64,000 nucleotides of DNA from Paludibacteraceae bacterium (GCA_024405875.1 JAKSOA010000005.1:32940-96939), one strand, 5' to 3'. Numbered from the stretch's first letter, positions 26,647 through 35,950 are shown. The notes: generated by a model from the sequence alone, not told the origin. Made by a program: numbers and translations.

Positions 26647-27375
26647 ATGAACGAACTGATTTTTGGCATACGGGCTATTATTGAGGCTATAGAGGCAGGA
26701 AAGGAGATTGAGAAAATTCTGCTCAAGAAAGATATGGGCAGTGAACTCTCTAAAGAACTTTTTGACGCTGTAAAAGGTCATAACATTCCTGTTGTGCGTG
26801 TGCCGGTTGAAAAAATCAACCGCATTACAAAAAAGAACCATCAGGGAGCCGTAGCCTTTATATCACCTATTGAGTATCAGCGTATTACTCAAATAATACC
26901 TCAGTTATATGAAGATGCTAAAAGTCCGTTCATAGTTATTCTTGACGGGGTTACTGATGTAAGAAACTTTGGCGCAATAGCCCGTACAGCAGAGTGTGCG
27001 GGCGTTGATGCCATCGTGGTAAATCAGACAGAGAGCGCTCCTGTAAATGCCGATGCCATAAAGACCTCCGCTGGCGCACTACTTAACATTCCCGTCTGCC
27101 GTGAACATAACCTTGAGTATATTGTCAACTTTCTAAAGGAGTCAGGAGTAAAGATTATAGCGGCAAGTGAGAAAGCGGTTCAAAACTACACATCAATATC
27201 ATACACTGAGCCTATAGCCATTGTTATGGGTGCAGAAGACAAAGGCATATCACCAGAGATTTTGGCACTCTGTGATGAGACAGTAAGCATTCCTATTCTT
27301 GGTAATATAGAGTCACTTAATGTCTCCGTAGCCGCAGGCATTCTGATATATGAGGCAGTAAAACAAAGAAACTGA
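26647..27375 (+). CDS. rlmB: TrmH/SpoU-family rRNA 2'-O-methyltransferase (RlmB-like)
   Basis: 242 residues. The N-terminal SpoU substrate-binding domain (I-F-G-I-R-A-I-I-E-A-I) is followed by the knotted SPOUT catalytic domain with N-F-G-A-I-A-R-T-A-E-C, I-V-M-G-A-E-D-K-G-I and L-N-V-S-V-A-A-G-I. RlmB methylates G2251 of 23S rRNA; TrmH-family paralogues are hard to tell apart, so the target is inferred. The gene is adjacent to another RNA-modifying enzyme. Confidence 0.88.
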   Translation: MNELIFGIRAIIEAIEAGKEIEKILLKKDMGSELSKELFDAVKGHNIPVVRVPVEKINRITKKNHQGAVAFISPIEYQRITQIIPQLYEDAKSPFIVILDGVTDVRNFGAIARTAECAGVDAIVVNQTESAPVNADAIKTSAGALLNIPVCREHNLEYIVNFLKESGVKIIAASEKAVQNYTSISYTEPIAIVMGAEDKGISPEILALCDETVSIPILGNIESLNVSVAAGILIYEAVKQRN

Positions 27376-27396
27376 ATTTGCTATAAATAAAAAGAG

Positions 27397-28071
27397 ATGC
27401 AAATCTTATATGAAGATAACCATCTGATTGCCGTAAACAAGGCTGTGGGTGAGATTGTTCAGGGCGATAAGACCGGCGACACCCCGCTTGTAGATACCTT
27501 AAAGGCATATCTCAAAGAGAAATACAATAAGCCTGGCAATGTGTTCTGCGGTGTCACCCACCGACTGGACCGCCCCGTCAGCGGTGTGGTTGTCTTTGCA
27601 AAGACAAGCAAGGCTCTTGAGCGTTTCAACGGTATGCTGCGTGACCATACCATAAAAAAGACCTATCACGCCATTGTCAAGAACCCGCCCGCCCAACCTG
27701 AAGGCACTCTCTCACACTATCTTGTACGCAATGAGAAGATGAACAAATCTTTTGCATACGACGCTCCAAAAGGTGACGCTAAAAAAGCGGTGCTCAGTTA
27801 CAAAGTGATTGGTCATTCAGACAACTATACACTGCTTGAAGTTGATTTACAGACAGGTCGCCACCATCAAATCAGGTGTCAACTTGCCGCTATGGGCTGC
27901 CCCATCAAAGGTGATTTAAAATATGGATTTCCCCGCTCAAACAAAGACGCCGGCATAAGCCTGCACGCACATAGCGTTGAGTTCATTCACCCCGTCACCA
28001 AACTTCCAATAAAAATCATCGCACCCTACCCGGAAACAGACATCTGGAAACAATTAACAATTAGTAATTAG
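27397..28071 (+). CDS. RluA-family pseudouridine synthase
   Basis: 224 residues, catalytic domain only, without an S4 domain. Motif II H-R-L-D-R-P-V-S-G-V-V contains the catalytic Asp; L-Q-T-G-R-H-H-Q-I-R and G-D-L-K-Y-G are motifs III. It isomerises uridine in rRNA or tRNA; short RluA proteins of this kind include RluA and TruC types. The C-terminal T-I-S-N and the stop codon are encoded by an AATTAGTAATTA repeat, so the natural end may have been replaced. Confidence 0.87.
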   Translation: MQILYEDNHLIAVNKAVGEIVQGDKTGDTPLVDTLKAYLKEKYNKPGNVFCGVTHRLDRPVSGVVVFAKTSKALERFNGMLRDHTIKKTYHAIVKNPPAQPEGTLSHYLVRNEKMNKSFAYDAPKGDAKKAVLSYKVIGHSDNYTLLEVDLQTGRHHQIRCQLAAMGCPIKGDLKYGFPRSNKDAGISLHAHSVEFIHPVTKLPIKIIAPYPETDIWKQLTISN

Positions 28072-28082
28072 TAATTAATAAA
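28054..28082. repeat. AATTAGTAATTA intergenic repeat, copy A
   Basis: Reiterated AATTA/AGTAATTA units covering the last codons and stop of the RluA-type gene. Related runs lie at 38905-38940 and 42980-43017. Confidence 0.6.
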
Positions 28083-28286
28083 TTTCTCATTTCTCCTTTA
28101 AGGCTTCGCCTTGAATTTTATATAAACATTAACTTCGCTCGGTATATTTTGAACAAGTTCAACTTCTACTCTCGCTTGCAAATGTTTTGTCGTGACTCGG
28201 CAGAAAAAAAATATTTTTCTGCTCTCACTACTCCAAAATTTCTCATTTATTTTGTATCTTTACAAAATATTTGAACACAACCGCCT
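28083..28286. other. Intergenic region before pullulanase
   Basis: It holds a small hairpin AAGGC-TTC-GCCTT (28109-28121), an A/T hairpin GCAGAAAAA / TTTTTCTGC (28200-28222) and a weak -7 box TATCTTTA (28255-28262) 25 bp before the pullulanase ATG. No ORF is supported. Confidence 0.4.
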
Positions 28287-30245
28287 ATGGCAAACCTTGA
28301 CTTTCCTGTACATTTTGACAGTTTTGATGACTACCCTGCCTATAAGGCTGATGACCTTGGCATAACATACTCACCTGAAAAAACGGTATTTAAGATTTGG
28401 TCACCTGACATTGATGACGCCGTAGTGCGTATTTATGACTCTGGAGATGGTGGCACGGCAATTGAGACCAAACAGATGCGTCCGCTTAAGAACGGCATCT
28501 GGGAAGCCATAATAAACGGGGATTTGAAGAACAAATTCTACACTTTTCAGGTTAAATTTGATGATGAATGGCTTGAGGAGACCGCAGGTGCATACACTAA
28601 GGCGGTTGGCATAAACGGAAAGCGTGCCGCAATCATTGACCTTAAAGATACCAACCCCGATGGCTGGGCGTATGACAAAAAGCCTGAGTTGAAGAACCTG
28701 ACAGACATTATTATTTATGAGATTCACGTCCGTGATTTCTCAATGTCACCTAACTCCGGAATGACCAACAAGGGCAAATTTCTTGCATTTACAGAAGAGG
28801 GGACAGTGAACTCATTCGGGCAGAAGACAGGTATTGACCACCTTAAAGAATTGGGCATCACGCATATACACCTTATGCCATCGGCCGATTTCGCATCTAT
28901 TAATGAGGCTCGCCTTGATGACAACAAGTATAATTGGGGATATGACCCTTTGCATTACAATGTACCTGAAGGCAGTTACTCCACAAATCCCGCTGACCCA
29001 TACTGCCGCATACGTGAGTTCAAGCAGATGGTTCAGGCGCTGCACAAAAACGGCATACGCATTATTATGGACGTAGTCTATAACCACACATACACTTGGG
29101 AACACTCAGCGTTCAGTATGACCACACCTGGTTACTACTACCGCCATTGGGGCGACGGCAGTTACTCCAATGCGTCAGGTTGCGGTAATGAGACTGCAAG
29201 TGAGCGTGCTATGGTGCGCAAATACATTATAGATTCCTTAAAATATTGGGCTACAGAGTATCACGTAGATGGTTTCCGTTTTGACCTAATGGGAATCCAC
29301 GATACAGAGACAATGAAGTTAATCCGCAAGGAACTTGACCTAATCGACCCGACTCTGTATATGTACGGTGAGGGTTGGAGTGCTGGTGACTCCCCTCTTC
29401 CCTACGAGCAGCGTGCCGTTAAGCAGCACGTAAACCAAACCGTAGGCATCGGGGTGTTCAGTGATGATTTGAGAGACGCCCTTAAAGGAAACTGGTCAAA
29501 CGCAAGAGAGCCTGGCTTTGCAAGCGGACGTCAAGGCTATGATGAGACCATTAAATTCGGCACTGTGGCGGCTACTCAGCACTCTCAGATTCACTACGGA
29601 CTCATTAACTACTCTAATTGCGCCTGGGCTAATGAGCCATATCAGTCAATAAACTATGTCTCTTGCCACGATGACCTGTGTCTAAATGACAAACTTGTAT
29701 ATTCGGCACCTCAGAACGCATCTCAATTTGAGATTTCAAAGTTTAACGCACTGGCTCAAACCATTATAATGACATCGCAGGGCATTCCATTCATATATGG
29801 AGGAGAGGAGTTGATGCGCACAAAAAAGGGAGTTCATAACACATACCAATCACCCGACAGCATAAACCAAATTGACTGGGATAACAAAAACAAATACAAA
29901 AGAGTTTTTGAATACTATAAAGGCATAATTAATCTCAGACGTCAGCACCCTGCTCTGCACCTTGCCACAACTGAATTAATTCAGAAGCACCTGCACTTCC
30001 TCTATCCTAATCAGGCCTGTGTGGTTGCATTCACAATAGATGATAACGCCGGCGGTGATAGTTGGAACCGTATTATGGTAATACACAACGGAAACAGAAA
30101 CGCCATTTCAATGGATATTCCGCAGGACAACTGGTGGGTTGTAGGCAACGGAGAGGAAATTTGCCCTACAGGCATTTTCAAATGGAACAGAAACAACATT
30201 TCAGTCCCCGCTTCCAGTACAATGATACTTTGTAAGAAGTTTTAG
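28287..30245 (+). CDS. pulA: Type I pullulanase (GH13 debranching enzyme)
   Basis: 652 residues. A CBM48-like N-terminal domain (about 15-115) precedes the GH13 barrel with the type I pullulanase signature Y-N-W-G-Y-D-P. The nucleophile is D333 in D-G-F-R-F-D, the acid/base E362 in Y-G-E-G-W and the third carboxylate D462 in S-C-H-D-D. It cuts alpha-1,6 branches of pullulan or glycogen. No signal peptide is visible, so it probably trims glycogen or imported branched dextrins in the cytosol. Confidence 0.93.
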   Translation: MANLDFPVHFDSFDDYPAYKADDLGITYSPEKTVFKIWSPDIDDAVVRIYDSGDGGTAIETKQMRPLKNGIWEAIINGDLKNKFYTFQVKFDDEWLEETAGAYTKAVGINGKRAAIIDLKDTNPDGWAYDKKPELKNLTDIIIYEIHVRDFSMSPNSGMTNKGKFLAFTEEGTVNSFGQKTGIDHLKELGITHIHLMPSADFASINEARLDDNKYNWGYDPLHYNVPEGSYSTNPADPYCRIREFKQMVQALHKNGIRIIMDVVYNHTYTWEHSAFSMTTPGYYYRHWGDGSYSNASGCGNETASERAMVRKYIIDSLKYWATEYHVDGFRFDLMGIHDTETMKLIRKELDLIDPTLYMYGEGWSAGDSPLPYEQRAVKQHVNQTVGIGVFSDDLRDALKGNWSNAREPGFASGRQGYDETIKFGTVAATQHSQIHYGLINYSNCAWANEPYQSINYVSCHDDLCLNDKLVYSAPQNASQFEISKFNALAQTIIMTSQGIPFIYGGEELMRTKKGVHNTYQSPDSINQIDWDNKNKYKRVFEYYKGIINLRRQHPALHLATTELIQKHLHFLYPNQACVVAFTIDDNAGGDSWNRIMVIHNGNRNAISMDIPQDNWWVVGNGEEICPTGIFKWNRNNISVPASSTMILCKKF

Positions 30246-30256
30246 TTTTAAGGAAT

Positions 30257-31036
30257 ATGGAGAATATAAGAGACATAATAGCGGCTATTGAGGAGATTGC
30301 ACCTCTGTCACTTCAGGAAGAGTGGGACAACTCAGGCTGGCAGGTAGGTCCTCTGACAAGTGAGGCTACAGCGGCATTGCTATGTGTTGATGTAACTCCC
30401 GCCGTACTTGATGAGGCTATAGAGAAAGGCTGTAATCTCATACTCTCCCACCACCCTCTCCTGTTTTCGGGCGTTAAAAATATTAACCCCGATGACGTGA
30501 CATCGGGAATCATAATAAAAGCCATCAGGCACGGCATATCAATATACTCATCACACACTACGATGGACCGCTCCGCCTTTGGCGTAAGCGCGAAAATGTG
30601 CGAGAAACTAAATCTGAAAAACTGCACTTTTCTTGACAATCCTGGCGGCGATGCCGGTCTTGGAATGATTGGAGAGTGTGACAGGGAATATTCAGAAGAG
30701 GAATTTCTGCAAAAGACAAAAGATGCTTTCGGTTGCAAAAGCATAAGATATTCAGAATTGTGCGGCAGAAAAGTCAGAAAAGTGGCTCTCTGCGGTGGCA
30801 GCGGAGCGTCATTCATTGATGACGCCATAAAACTTGGCGCCGACATTTACGTAACAGCTGATGTCAAATACCATAACTATTTCACGGCACTTGGCAAGAT
30901 GGTGGTGGCGGACATAGGGCACTATGAGAGCGAGCAATTCATAAAAGAGATATTTTTTTATACTATTTCAAAAAAATTCCCTAAATTTGCACTCCTTTAT
31001 TCAAAAATGGGCTTAAGCCCGGTTAACAGTTTATAA
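30257..31036 (+). CDS. Nif3-like dinuclear metal centre protein
   Basis: 259 residues of the NIF3/YbgI family (also named GTP cyclohydrolase 1 type 2 homologue). Metal ligands appear in S-H-H-P-L-L-F (about 66), T-T-M-D and D-I-G-H-Y-E-S-E near the end. Many Bacteroidetes members carry an inserted CutA/PII-like domain and exceed 350 residues; this one lacks it. The biochemical role is unsettled. It begins 11 bp after pulA and is followed 5 bp later by the zinc-ribbon gene, a pairing common across bacteria. Confidence 0.9.
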   Translation: MENIRDIIAAIEEIAPLSLQEEWDNSGWQVGPLTSEATAALLCVDVTPAVLDEAIEKGCNLILSHHPLLFSGVKNINPDDVTSGIIIKAIRHGISIYSSHTTMDRSAFGVSAKMCEKLNLKNCTFLDNPGGDAGLGMIGECDREYSEEEFLQKTKDAFGCKSIRYSELCGRKVRKVALCGGSGASFIDDAIKLGADIYVTADVKYHNYFTALGKMVVADIGHYESEQFIKEIFFYTISKKFPKFALLYSKMGLSPVNSL

Positions 31037-31041
31037 TTGAT

Positions 31042-31800
31042 ATGGCAGAAACAAACGAAACAGTAAAAGAGATTACAGTTGAAGAGAAACTGAAGGCTCT
31101 GCACCAGTTGCAAAACAAGATGACGGAGATTGACAAGATTAAAATTCTCCGTGGTGAGCTTCCTATTGAGGTTCAAGATTTAGAAGATGAGATTGAGGGT
31201 CTCAACACACGTTTAGCCAACATCAAACAGGATATTGAGAACCTTGGTAATGAGATAGGCTCACTTAAAAACAAAATCAAGGAGTCTGAGGCTTTGGTTG
31301 CTAAATACAAGACACAGATTGATAATGTAAGCAACAGCCGTGAGTTTGACCATCTCTCAAAAGAAATTGAGTATCAAGGTCTTGAAATAGAACTTGCGAA
31401 CAAGAACATAAGGGAGTATGAGTCCACCGTTGAACGTAAGGAGGGGGAACTTGCCAAGACAGAGGAGATTCTTAAAGAGAAACAAGATGCTCTTACTGAG
31501 AAAAAGGAGCAACTTGAAGAGATTATAGTTGACACAAAACAAGACGAGGAGCGTTTGAGAAAAGAGGCTAAGGATATTGAGGCTATAATTGAGCCACGAC
31601 TCCTTCAGGCATTCAAGCGTATCAGAAAGAATGCGAGGAACGGTCTTGCCGTAGTACCTGTTGAACGTGACTCTTGCGGTGGTTGTTTCAATAAGATACC
31701 GGCACAACGTCAGTTAGATATCCGTTCACGTAAAAAGATTATTGTCTGCGAGCACTGCGGACGTATACTTATTGACCCTGAAATGGGTGCGGAGAAGTAA
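31042..31800 (+). CDS. C4-type zinc-ribbon coiled-coil protein
   Basis: 252 residues. Charged heptad-rich sequence from about 15 to 190 predicts a long antiparallel coiled coil; the C-terminus has a zinc ribbon, C-G-G-C-F then C-E-H-C-G. This is the DUF164/zf-RING_7 family that travels with Nif3. A role in translation or nucleic-acid binding has been suggested for the family, but nothing here settles it. Confidence 0.88.
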   Translation: MAETNETVKEITVEEKLKALHQLQNKMTEIDKIKILRGELPIEVQDLEDEIEGLNTRLANIKQDIENLGNEIGSLKNKIKESEALVAKYKTQIDNVSNSREFDHLSKEIEYQGLEIELANKNIREYESTVERKEGELAKTEEILKEKQDALTEKKEQLEEIIVDTKQDEERLRKEAKDIEAIIEPRLLQAFKRIRKNARNGLAVVPVERDSCGGCFNKIPAQRQLDIRSRKKIIVCEHCGRILIDPEMGAEK

Positions 31801-31801
31801 T

Positions 31802-32674
31802 ATGCTACAATCAATGACGGGATTCGGCAAGAGCGTAATCCCATTCGGCGGCAAAAAGATAATTGCTGAGATAAAGTCTCTTAACAGCAAGCAGATGGAT
31901 ATCTCAACAAGGGTTTCAGGCGCATACAAAGAGAAAGATATTGAAATACGTTCATTAATCTCACAACGTCTGGAGAGAGGTAAGGTTGATTTTTCATTAT
32001 ACACCGACGCCACTGAGGAAGGCACCCTGCAAATCAACGCCGACGCATTCAAATCATACAAAGAGTACCTGAGTTCGCTTGCAAAAAGCAATTCAATAGA
32101 GGAACCACAAGATTGGTTTCAGGTGCTTTTGCGTATTCCTGACGTGATGCACGCAGGAGTTGAGGAACTTACAGAAGAAGAGTGGAATGAGGCATCAAAG
32201 GCTGTTGCTGAGGCTATTGACAAACTGCAACAGTTCCGCATTCAAGAGGGAGCGGGGCTTGAGAAATTCTTCACAAACAAACTCAACAACATAGAGTCAC
32301 TGTTAGGAGAGGTTCCGCAATATGAGCGAGCACGCATTGATAAGATAAAATCACGTCTTGAGGATAATCTTAAGGAGATTGATGACAAAATAAAATTTGA
32401 CCCTAACCGTCTGGAGCAGGAACTGATTTTCTACATTGAAAAACTTGACATAAGTGAGGAGAAGCAACGTCTTGCCAATCATATCAACTATTTCCGTGAG
32501 GTTATGGCGAATGAGAAGGGACAAGGAAAGAAACTTGGCTTCATCGCCCAGGAGATGGGCAGGGAAATCAATACTCTTGGCTCTAAGTCAAACCACTCTG
32601 AAATGCAGATTATTGTGGTTAAAATGAAGGATGAATTAGAACAAATAAAAGAGCAAGTGTTGAACGTCCTATAG
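31802..32674 (+). CDS. yicC: YicC-family endoribonuclease
   Basis: 290 residues beginning M-L-Q-S-M-T-G-F-G, the diagnostic YicC start; the C-terminal DUF1732 part has E-M-G-R-E-I-N-T-L-G-S-K-S. YicC proteins are endoribonucleases implicated in small-RNA turnover. The ATG at 31802, one base after the preceding stop, is chosen over an upstream in-frame start. It is followed by gmk, as in many genomes. Confidence 0.92.
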   Translation: MLQSMTGFGKSVIPFGGKKIIAEIKSLNSKQMDISTRVSGAYKEKDIEIRSLISQRLERGKVDFSLYTDATEEGTLQINADAFKSYKEYLSSLAKSNSIEEPQDWFQVLLRIPDVMHAGVEELTEEEWNEASKAVAEAIDKLQQFRIQEGAGLEKFFTNKLNNIESLLGEVPQYERARIDKIKSRLEDNLKEIDDKIKFDPNRLEQELIFYIEKLDISEEKQRLANHINYFREVMANEKGQGKKLGFIAQEMGREINTLGSKSNHSEMQIIVVKMKDELEQIKEQVLNVL

Positions 32675-32702
32675 TAATATCGAATCACCGCATCAATTGA
32701 CA

Positions 32703-33266
32703 ATGCCTAAACTAATAATCTTCTCCGCCCCTTCAGGTTCCGGCAAGAGCACTATAATAAACGCGTTGCTGAAGAGGAATCTTGGTATGGAGTTCTCCAT
32801 TAGCGCCACAAGCCGAGCCCCGCGCGGGACAGAGAGAAACGGTGTTGAATACTACTTTCTTACAACCGATGAGTTCCGTGGGAAAATAGAGAACGATGAG
32901 TTTGTGGAGTATGAAGAGGTTTACGAAGGCAGATTCTACGGCACACTCAAAAGTGAGATTGAACGCATTGACAAAAAGGGGAACGCCACTGTTTTTGATG
33001 TAGATGTAAAAGGAGGATTGAATATAAAGAGACAGTATGGAAATGACGCTCTTACCATTTTCATTATGCCACCAAGCCTCGATGAACTGCGCCGACGCCT
33101 TGAAAGTCGTGGGACAGACGCTCAAGAGGTCATAGAGCAGCGGCTTCAAAAGGCGGAGTATGAAATAAGTTTCTCAAATCAATTTGACAAGATAGTCATC
33201 AATGATAACCTGCAGAAAGCCACAGAAGAAGCAGGAAGCATTATCAGCGAATTTCTGGACAGGTGA
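32703..33266 (+). CDS. gmk: Guanylate kinase
   Basis: 187 residues. The P-loop S-G-S-G-K-S-T follows the first strand; the GMP-binding part has R-A-P-R-G-T-E and E-Y-Y-F-L. It phosphorylates GMP to GDP. The ATG at 32703 matches the family start (M-P-K-L-I-I-F-S). Its 3' end overlaps the only canonical start available for nadD by 65 bp. Confidence 0.95.
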   Translation: MPKLIIFSAPSGSGKSTIINALLKRNLGMEFSISATSRAPRGTERNGVEYYFLTTDEFRGKIENDEFVEYEEVYEGRFYGTLKSEIERIDKKGNATVFDVDVKGGLNIKRQYGNDALTIFIMPPSLDELRRRLESRGTDAQEVIEQRLQKAEYEISFSNQFDKIVINDNLQKATEEAGSIISEFLDR

Positions 33267-33828
33267 GACCAATGCCTGTGACAAATGGATAGGTTCCACT
33301 AATGCTTCGGTTAAGAAGGTTGGACTCTTCGGAGGCTCTTTCAACCCTATCCACTACGGACATACAGGACTTGCAAGTTTTATACTTGAACACACAGATA
33401 TTCAGCAGGTTTGGCTGATGGTATCGCCGCAAAACCCTCTAAAAAAGAGAGCGGACCTTATGGATAATGATGTAAGACTGAGGCTTGCCCGTGAAGCCAC
33501 CGCATCAATGCCAAACATAAAGGTGTGTGACATTGAGATGCACCTTCCCGTTCCTTCTTACACGCTAAACACCCTGAATGTTTTGAAAGAGATGTACCCC
33601 ACCGTTGAGTTCACGCTTATAATGGGCTCTGATAATGTGCTTTGCTTTGACAAATGGTTTGGATACAAGGAGATTCTTGATAGTTTCCCCATTATTGTAT
33701 ATCCCCGTCCCGGCTACGATGCCACAGAACTGATACGCACCAAATACCCCTCAATGAAACTTCTTTCTGAAGTTCCGTTGTTCAATATATCATCTACAGA
33801 GATAAGGGAGAAAAATGTTTATAATTAA
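33202..33828 (+). CDS. nadD: Nicotinate-nucleotide adenylyltransferase
   Basis: Up to 208 residues. The core begins G-L-F-G-G-S-F-N-P-I-H-Y-G-H and ends I-S-S-T-E-I-R, both diagnostic of NadD, which makes deamido-NAD from NaMN and ATP. From the ATG at 33202 about 36 residues precede the core and overlap gmk; no ATG, GTG or TTG occurs in frame nearer the core, so either the extension is real or a non-canonical start is used. The 3' end overlaps the convergent AAA gene by 35 bp. Confidence 0.9.
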   Translation: MITCRKPQKKQEALSANFWTGETNACDKWIGSTNASVKKVGLFGGSFNPIHYGHTGLASFILEHTDIQQVWLMVSPQNPLKKRADLMDNDVRLRLAREATASMPNIKVCDIEMHLPVPSYTLNTLNVLKEMYPTVEFTLIMGSDNVLCFDKWFGYKEILDSFPIIVYPRPGYDATELIRTKYPSMKLLSEVPLFNISSTEIREKNVYN

Positions 33829-34957
33829 GAAGTTTTACTTCTGCGTTGGTGTTTTCATATTCACCTGCATAAATAACCGCTTTCTCTGTTATTTGACCGT
33901 TAATCCACTTATCCGCTTTTCTTAATTGGTCTTCAAATGAGGTGTGATATGTTTGAGATGACTTGATTTCATAGATATTGTATTCCCCTTGACTTTTTAT
34001 AACTAAGTCTATCTCATTGTGATTGGAATCTCTATAAAAGAAGGTACCTCCGTTTTTTCCCTTGTTGTATTGTAATTTTAGTGCTTCCATTACTACTAAA
34101 TTCTCAAACAAATGCCCGAACATGCTATCTCTTTGCAGTTGAGCAGGTGATTCTATGCCTAACAGATAGCAAGCCAAAGCTGTATCTGTAAAATAAATTT
34201 TGGGAGCCTTGACCAATCTTTTTGAGACATTTTCATAATACGGAGTCAGTAACTGAATAATATATGATGCTTGCAGTACAGACATCCATTCTTTAACTGT
34301 ATTGCTTCCTACTCCAACTTCCGATGCTATATCAGATGCGTTGAACAGTGACCCTATTCTTGAGGCACATAACTTCATAAAATGTACAAACTGACTTTGG
34401 TTCTTTATTTGGAGTAATTGCCTGACATCTCTTTCAACGTATGTACTTACATACGCAGGATAATATAATTCTGCAATTATTTTATTTGAAACAACAGCAG
34501 GATATAAACCATTGAAAATTATTTGCGGTGCTGACATTTTCTTTGTTAACCCTGATAATTCCTCTAAACTCATTGGTAGTAGAGTGAACAGTCCTGTTCT
34601 GCCAGCCAAAGATTCAGATACTGATTTTATTAATTCAAAATTGGAACTTCCCGTAAGAATGAATTTTCTTTCTCTATCAGCATCAACCGCCTCTTGTATG
34701 TATGAAAGTATTTGTGGAACTAATTGCACCTCATCAATGAACATTTTTTTTGCACCTTGGTTTAGAAATGCAATAGGGTCTTTTTCTGCATAATCCTTTA
34801 ATTGCAGATTCTTAAAGGATACCCTTTCATAATCAGAAAATAAATGCTCTGCTAATGTGGTCTTGCCCGATTGTCTTGGACCTGTGATAGTTATTACCTG
34901 AAAGTATTTAGATGCTTCCAAAATAACAGGTTCAATTTTTCTATTTATGTAATCCAT
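33794..34957 (-). CDS. AAA_14/DUF4143 ATPase
   Basis: 387 residues. Walker A G-P-R-Q-S-G-K-T at about 26-33, Walker B M-F-I-D-E-V-Q, a sensor-like T-G-S-S-N-F, a winged-helix stretch near 200 and the C-terminal DUF4143 nuclease-like part (F-F-Y-R-D-S-N-H-N-E-I-D-L-V, Y-E-I-K-S-S), which has PD-(D/E)xK-like spacing. Such proteins are abundant in Bacteroidales; the role is unknown, possibly mobile or defence-related. It is AT-rich and its last 11 codons lie within nadD, so it looks inserted. Confidence 0.85.
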   Translation of the reverse strand: MDYINRKIEPVILEASKYFQVITITGPRQSGKTTLAEHLFSDYERVSFKNLQLKDYAEKDPIAFLNQGAKKMFIDEVQLVPQILSYIQEAVDADRERKFILTGSSNFELIKSVSESLAGRTGLFTLLPMSLEELSGLTKKMSAPQIIFNGLYPAVVSNKIIAELYYPAYVSTYVERDVRQLLQIKNQSQFVHFMKLCASRIGSLFNASDIASEVGVGSNTVKEWMSVLQASYIIQLLTPYYENVSKRLVKAPKIYFTDTALACYLLGIESPAQLQRDSMFGHLFENLVVMEALKLQYNKGKNGGTFFYRDSNHNEIDLVIKSQGEYNIYEIKSSQTYHTSFEDQLRKADKWINGQITEKAVIYAGEYENTNAEVKLLNYKHFSPLSL

Positions 34958-34982
34958 TTTATGTAAATTTTAAGTACAACTG

Positions 34983-35012
34983 CAAAATTACATAAAATAT
35001 TATATCCGCAAA
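34983..35012 (-). promoter_or_regulatory. Promoter of the AAA ATPase gene
   Basis: On the minus strand, TTTG (35009-35012), an 18-bp spacer and TAATTTTG (34983-34990), ending 26 bp before the ATG. Confidence 0.6.
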
Positions 35013-35016
35013 AATA

Positions 35017-35052
35017 TTTGCTTAAATATTTGAAAAATTAATATTACATTTG
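35017..35052 (+). promoter_or_regulatory. Promoter upstream of lipoprotein gene
   Basis: TTTG at 35017-35020, a 24-bp spacer and TACATTTG at 35045-35052, divergent from the ATPase promoter. The transcript would carry a leader of about 220 nt before the lipoprotein ATG. Confidence 0.5.
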
Positions 35053-35059
35053 TGGTTGA

Positions 35060-35280
35060 ATCCACGCTGAAACTCATTACGAGTGGTTGGGTGGTTTAAA
35101 TATACATATTAGGCGTTTATTGACGCTTTGTTTCTGTTTCCTAAAACCTGAGAAATTTCACCATACGATAGAAAAATGGCAACAAAAACGGATGCTCACG
35201 TTCTTTTTATGTGTATCTACTGTTTGTTAATTTTATCAAAAACTCCATTCAGGGCATTCTATGGGAAAATTAAAACTATT
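35060..35280 (+). other. Long leader, possible structured RNA or small ORF
   Basis: Between promoter and lipoprotein lie a hairpin (AGGCGT 35111-35116 / ACGCTT 35123-35128) and an in-frame ATG at 35176 that would add a 35-residue extension (M-A-T-K-T-D-A-H-V) before the signal peptide. The leader composition differs from both flanks. It could be a conserved leader RNA, a small separate ORF or a spacer; I cannot decide from sequence. Confidence 0.4.
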
Positions 35281-35865
35281 ATGAAAAACTTAAAATTTTT
35301 GTCTGTGTTGGCTCTTTGTATGTTGTTAATGCTTGGAGCTTGTAAAAAAAATGATCCGTCCACTCCAGAAGGGAAAATAGAGATGGGAATTGCTGCGTTA
35401 GGTACAGATGGGCAAAAATTTATCAGTAAACTGGAATCAAAAGGTTGGGTGTTTGACAAAGCGGAATCAATGACGGAAGAAAAAGTATATAAGAAGGACA
35501 ATGAGTTATGTGCAATTGTCTTTGAAGAAAACAAGGTGTATGTCGTGTCATACCATGACGAATATAAGTCATTTGATGATGCAAAAAAGTCATTGAACGA
35601 TTATCATAAAACTTCAACTCAAAAATATAATAAAAATTATTCAGGAAGAGTAGGTTTTGACAAGACATTCTCTTCTCCATCGGATTGGATGGATTATGTT
35701 AATTCTCTTTCCGAAGCAGATCTTAAAAAATTTAAAGACAGCAACGCAGTATTAGAAGATGGAATGAACACAAAAGAAACATTCATGGTTGAGGATGAGA
35801 TAATTTTCTTATCGTATTTATCCGTATGGGCTGTTAGTGCAGCTGTTATATCAAATTCTTATTAA
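35281..35865 (+). CDS. Hypothetical lipoprotein
   Basis: 194 residues from the ATG at 35281. A lipoprotein signal peptide ends M-L-G-A-C. The mature part is Lys- and Asp/Glu-rich with no family I recognise. Together with the divergent AAA gene it fills a 2-kb insert between nadD and rlmH. An upstream in-frame ATG would bury the signal peptide, so 35281 is preferred. Confidence 0.65.
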   Translation: MKNLKFLSVLALCMLLMLGACKKNDPSTPEGKIEMGIAALGTDGQKFISKLESKGWVFDKAESMTEEKVYKKDNELCAIVFEENKVYVVSYHDEYKSFDDAKKSLNDYHKTSTQKYNKNYSGRVGFDKTFSSPSDWMDYVNSLSEADLKKFKDSNAVLEDGMNTKETFMVEDEIIFLSYLSVWAVSAAVISNSY

Positions 35866-35909
35866 CTTTACGCCAAAGCTTAATTGTTGTTATTCCGATT
35901 AACAAATAA

Positions 35910-35945
35910 AAACCTCCCGAATCTTACTTAAGGTTTTGGAGGTTT
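35910..35945. terminator. Bidirectional terminator
   Basis: AAACCTCC (35910-35917) pairs with GGAGGTTT (35938-35945) around a 20-nt loop, between the converging lipoprotein and rlmH genes. Confidence 0.7.
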
Positions 35946-35950
35946 GCTTT

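Noticed and set aside
30313-30846. 177-codon minus-strand ORF opposite the Nif3 gene
   Set aside because: Antisense shadow with Ser/Pro-rich composition typical of such frames.
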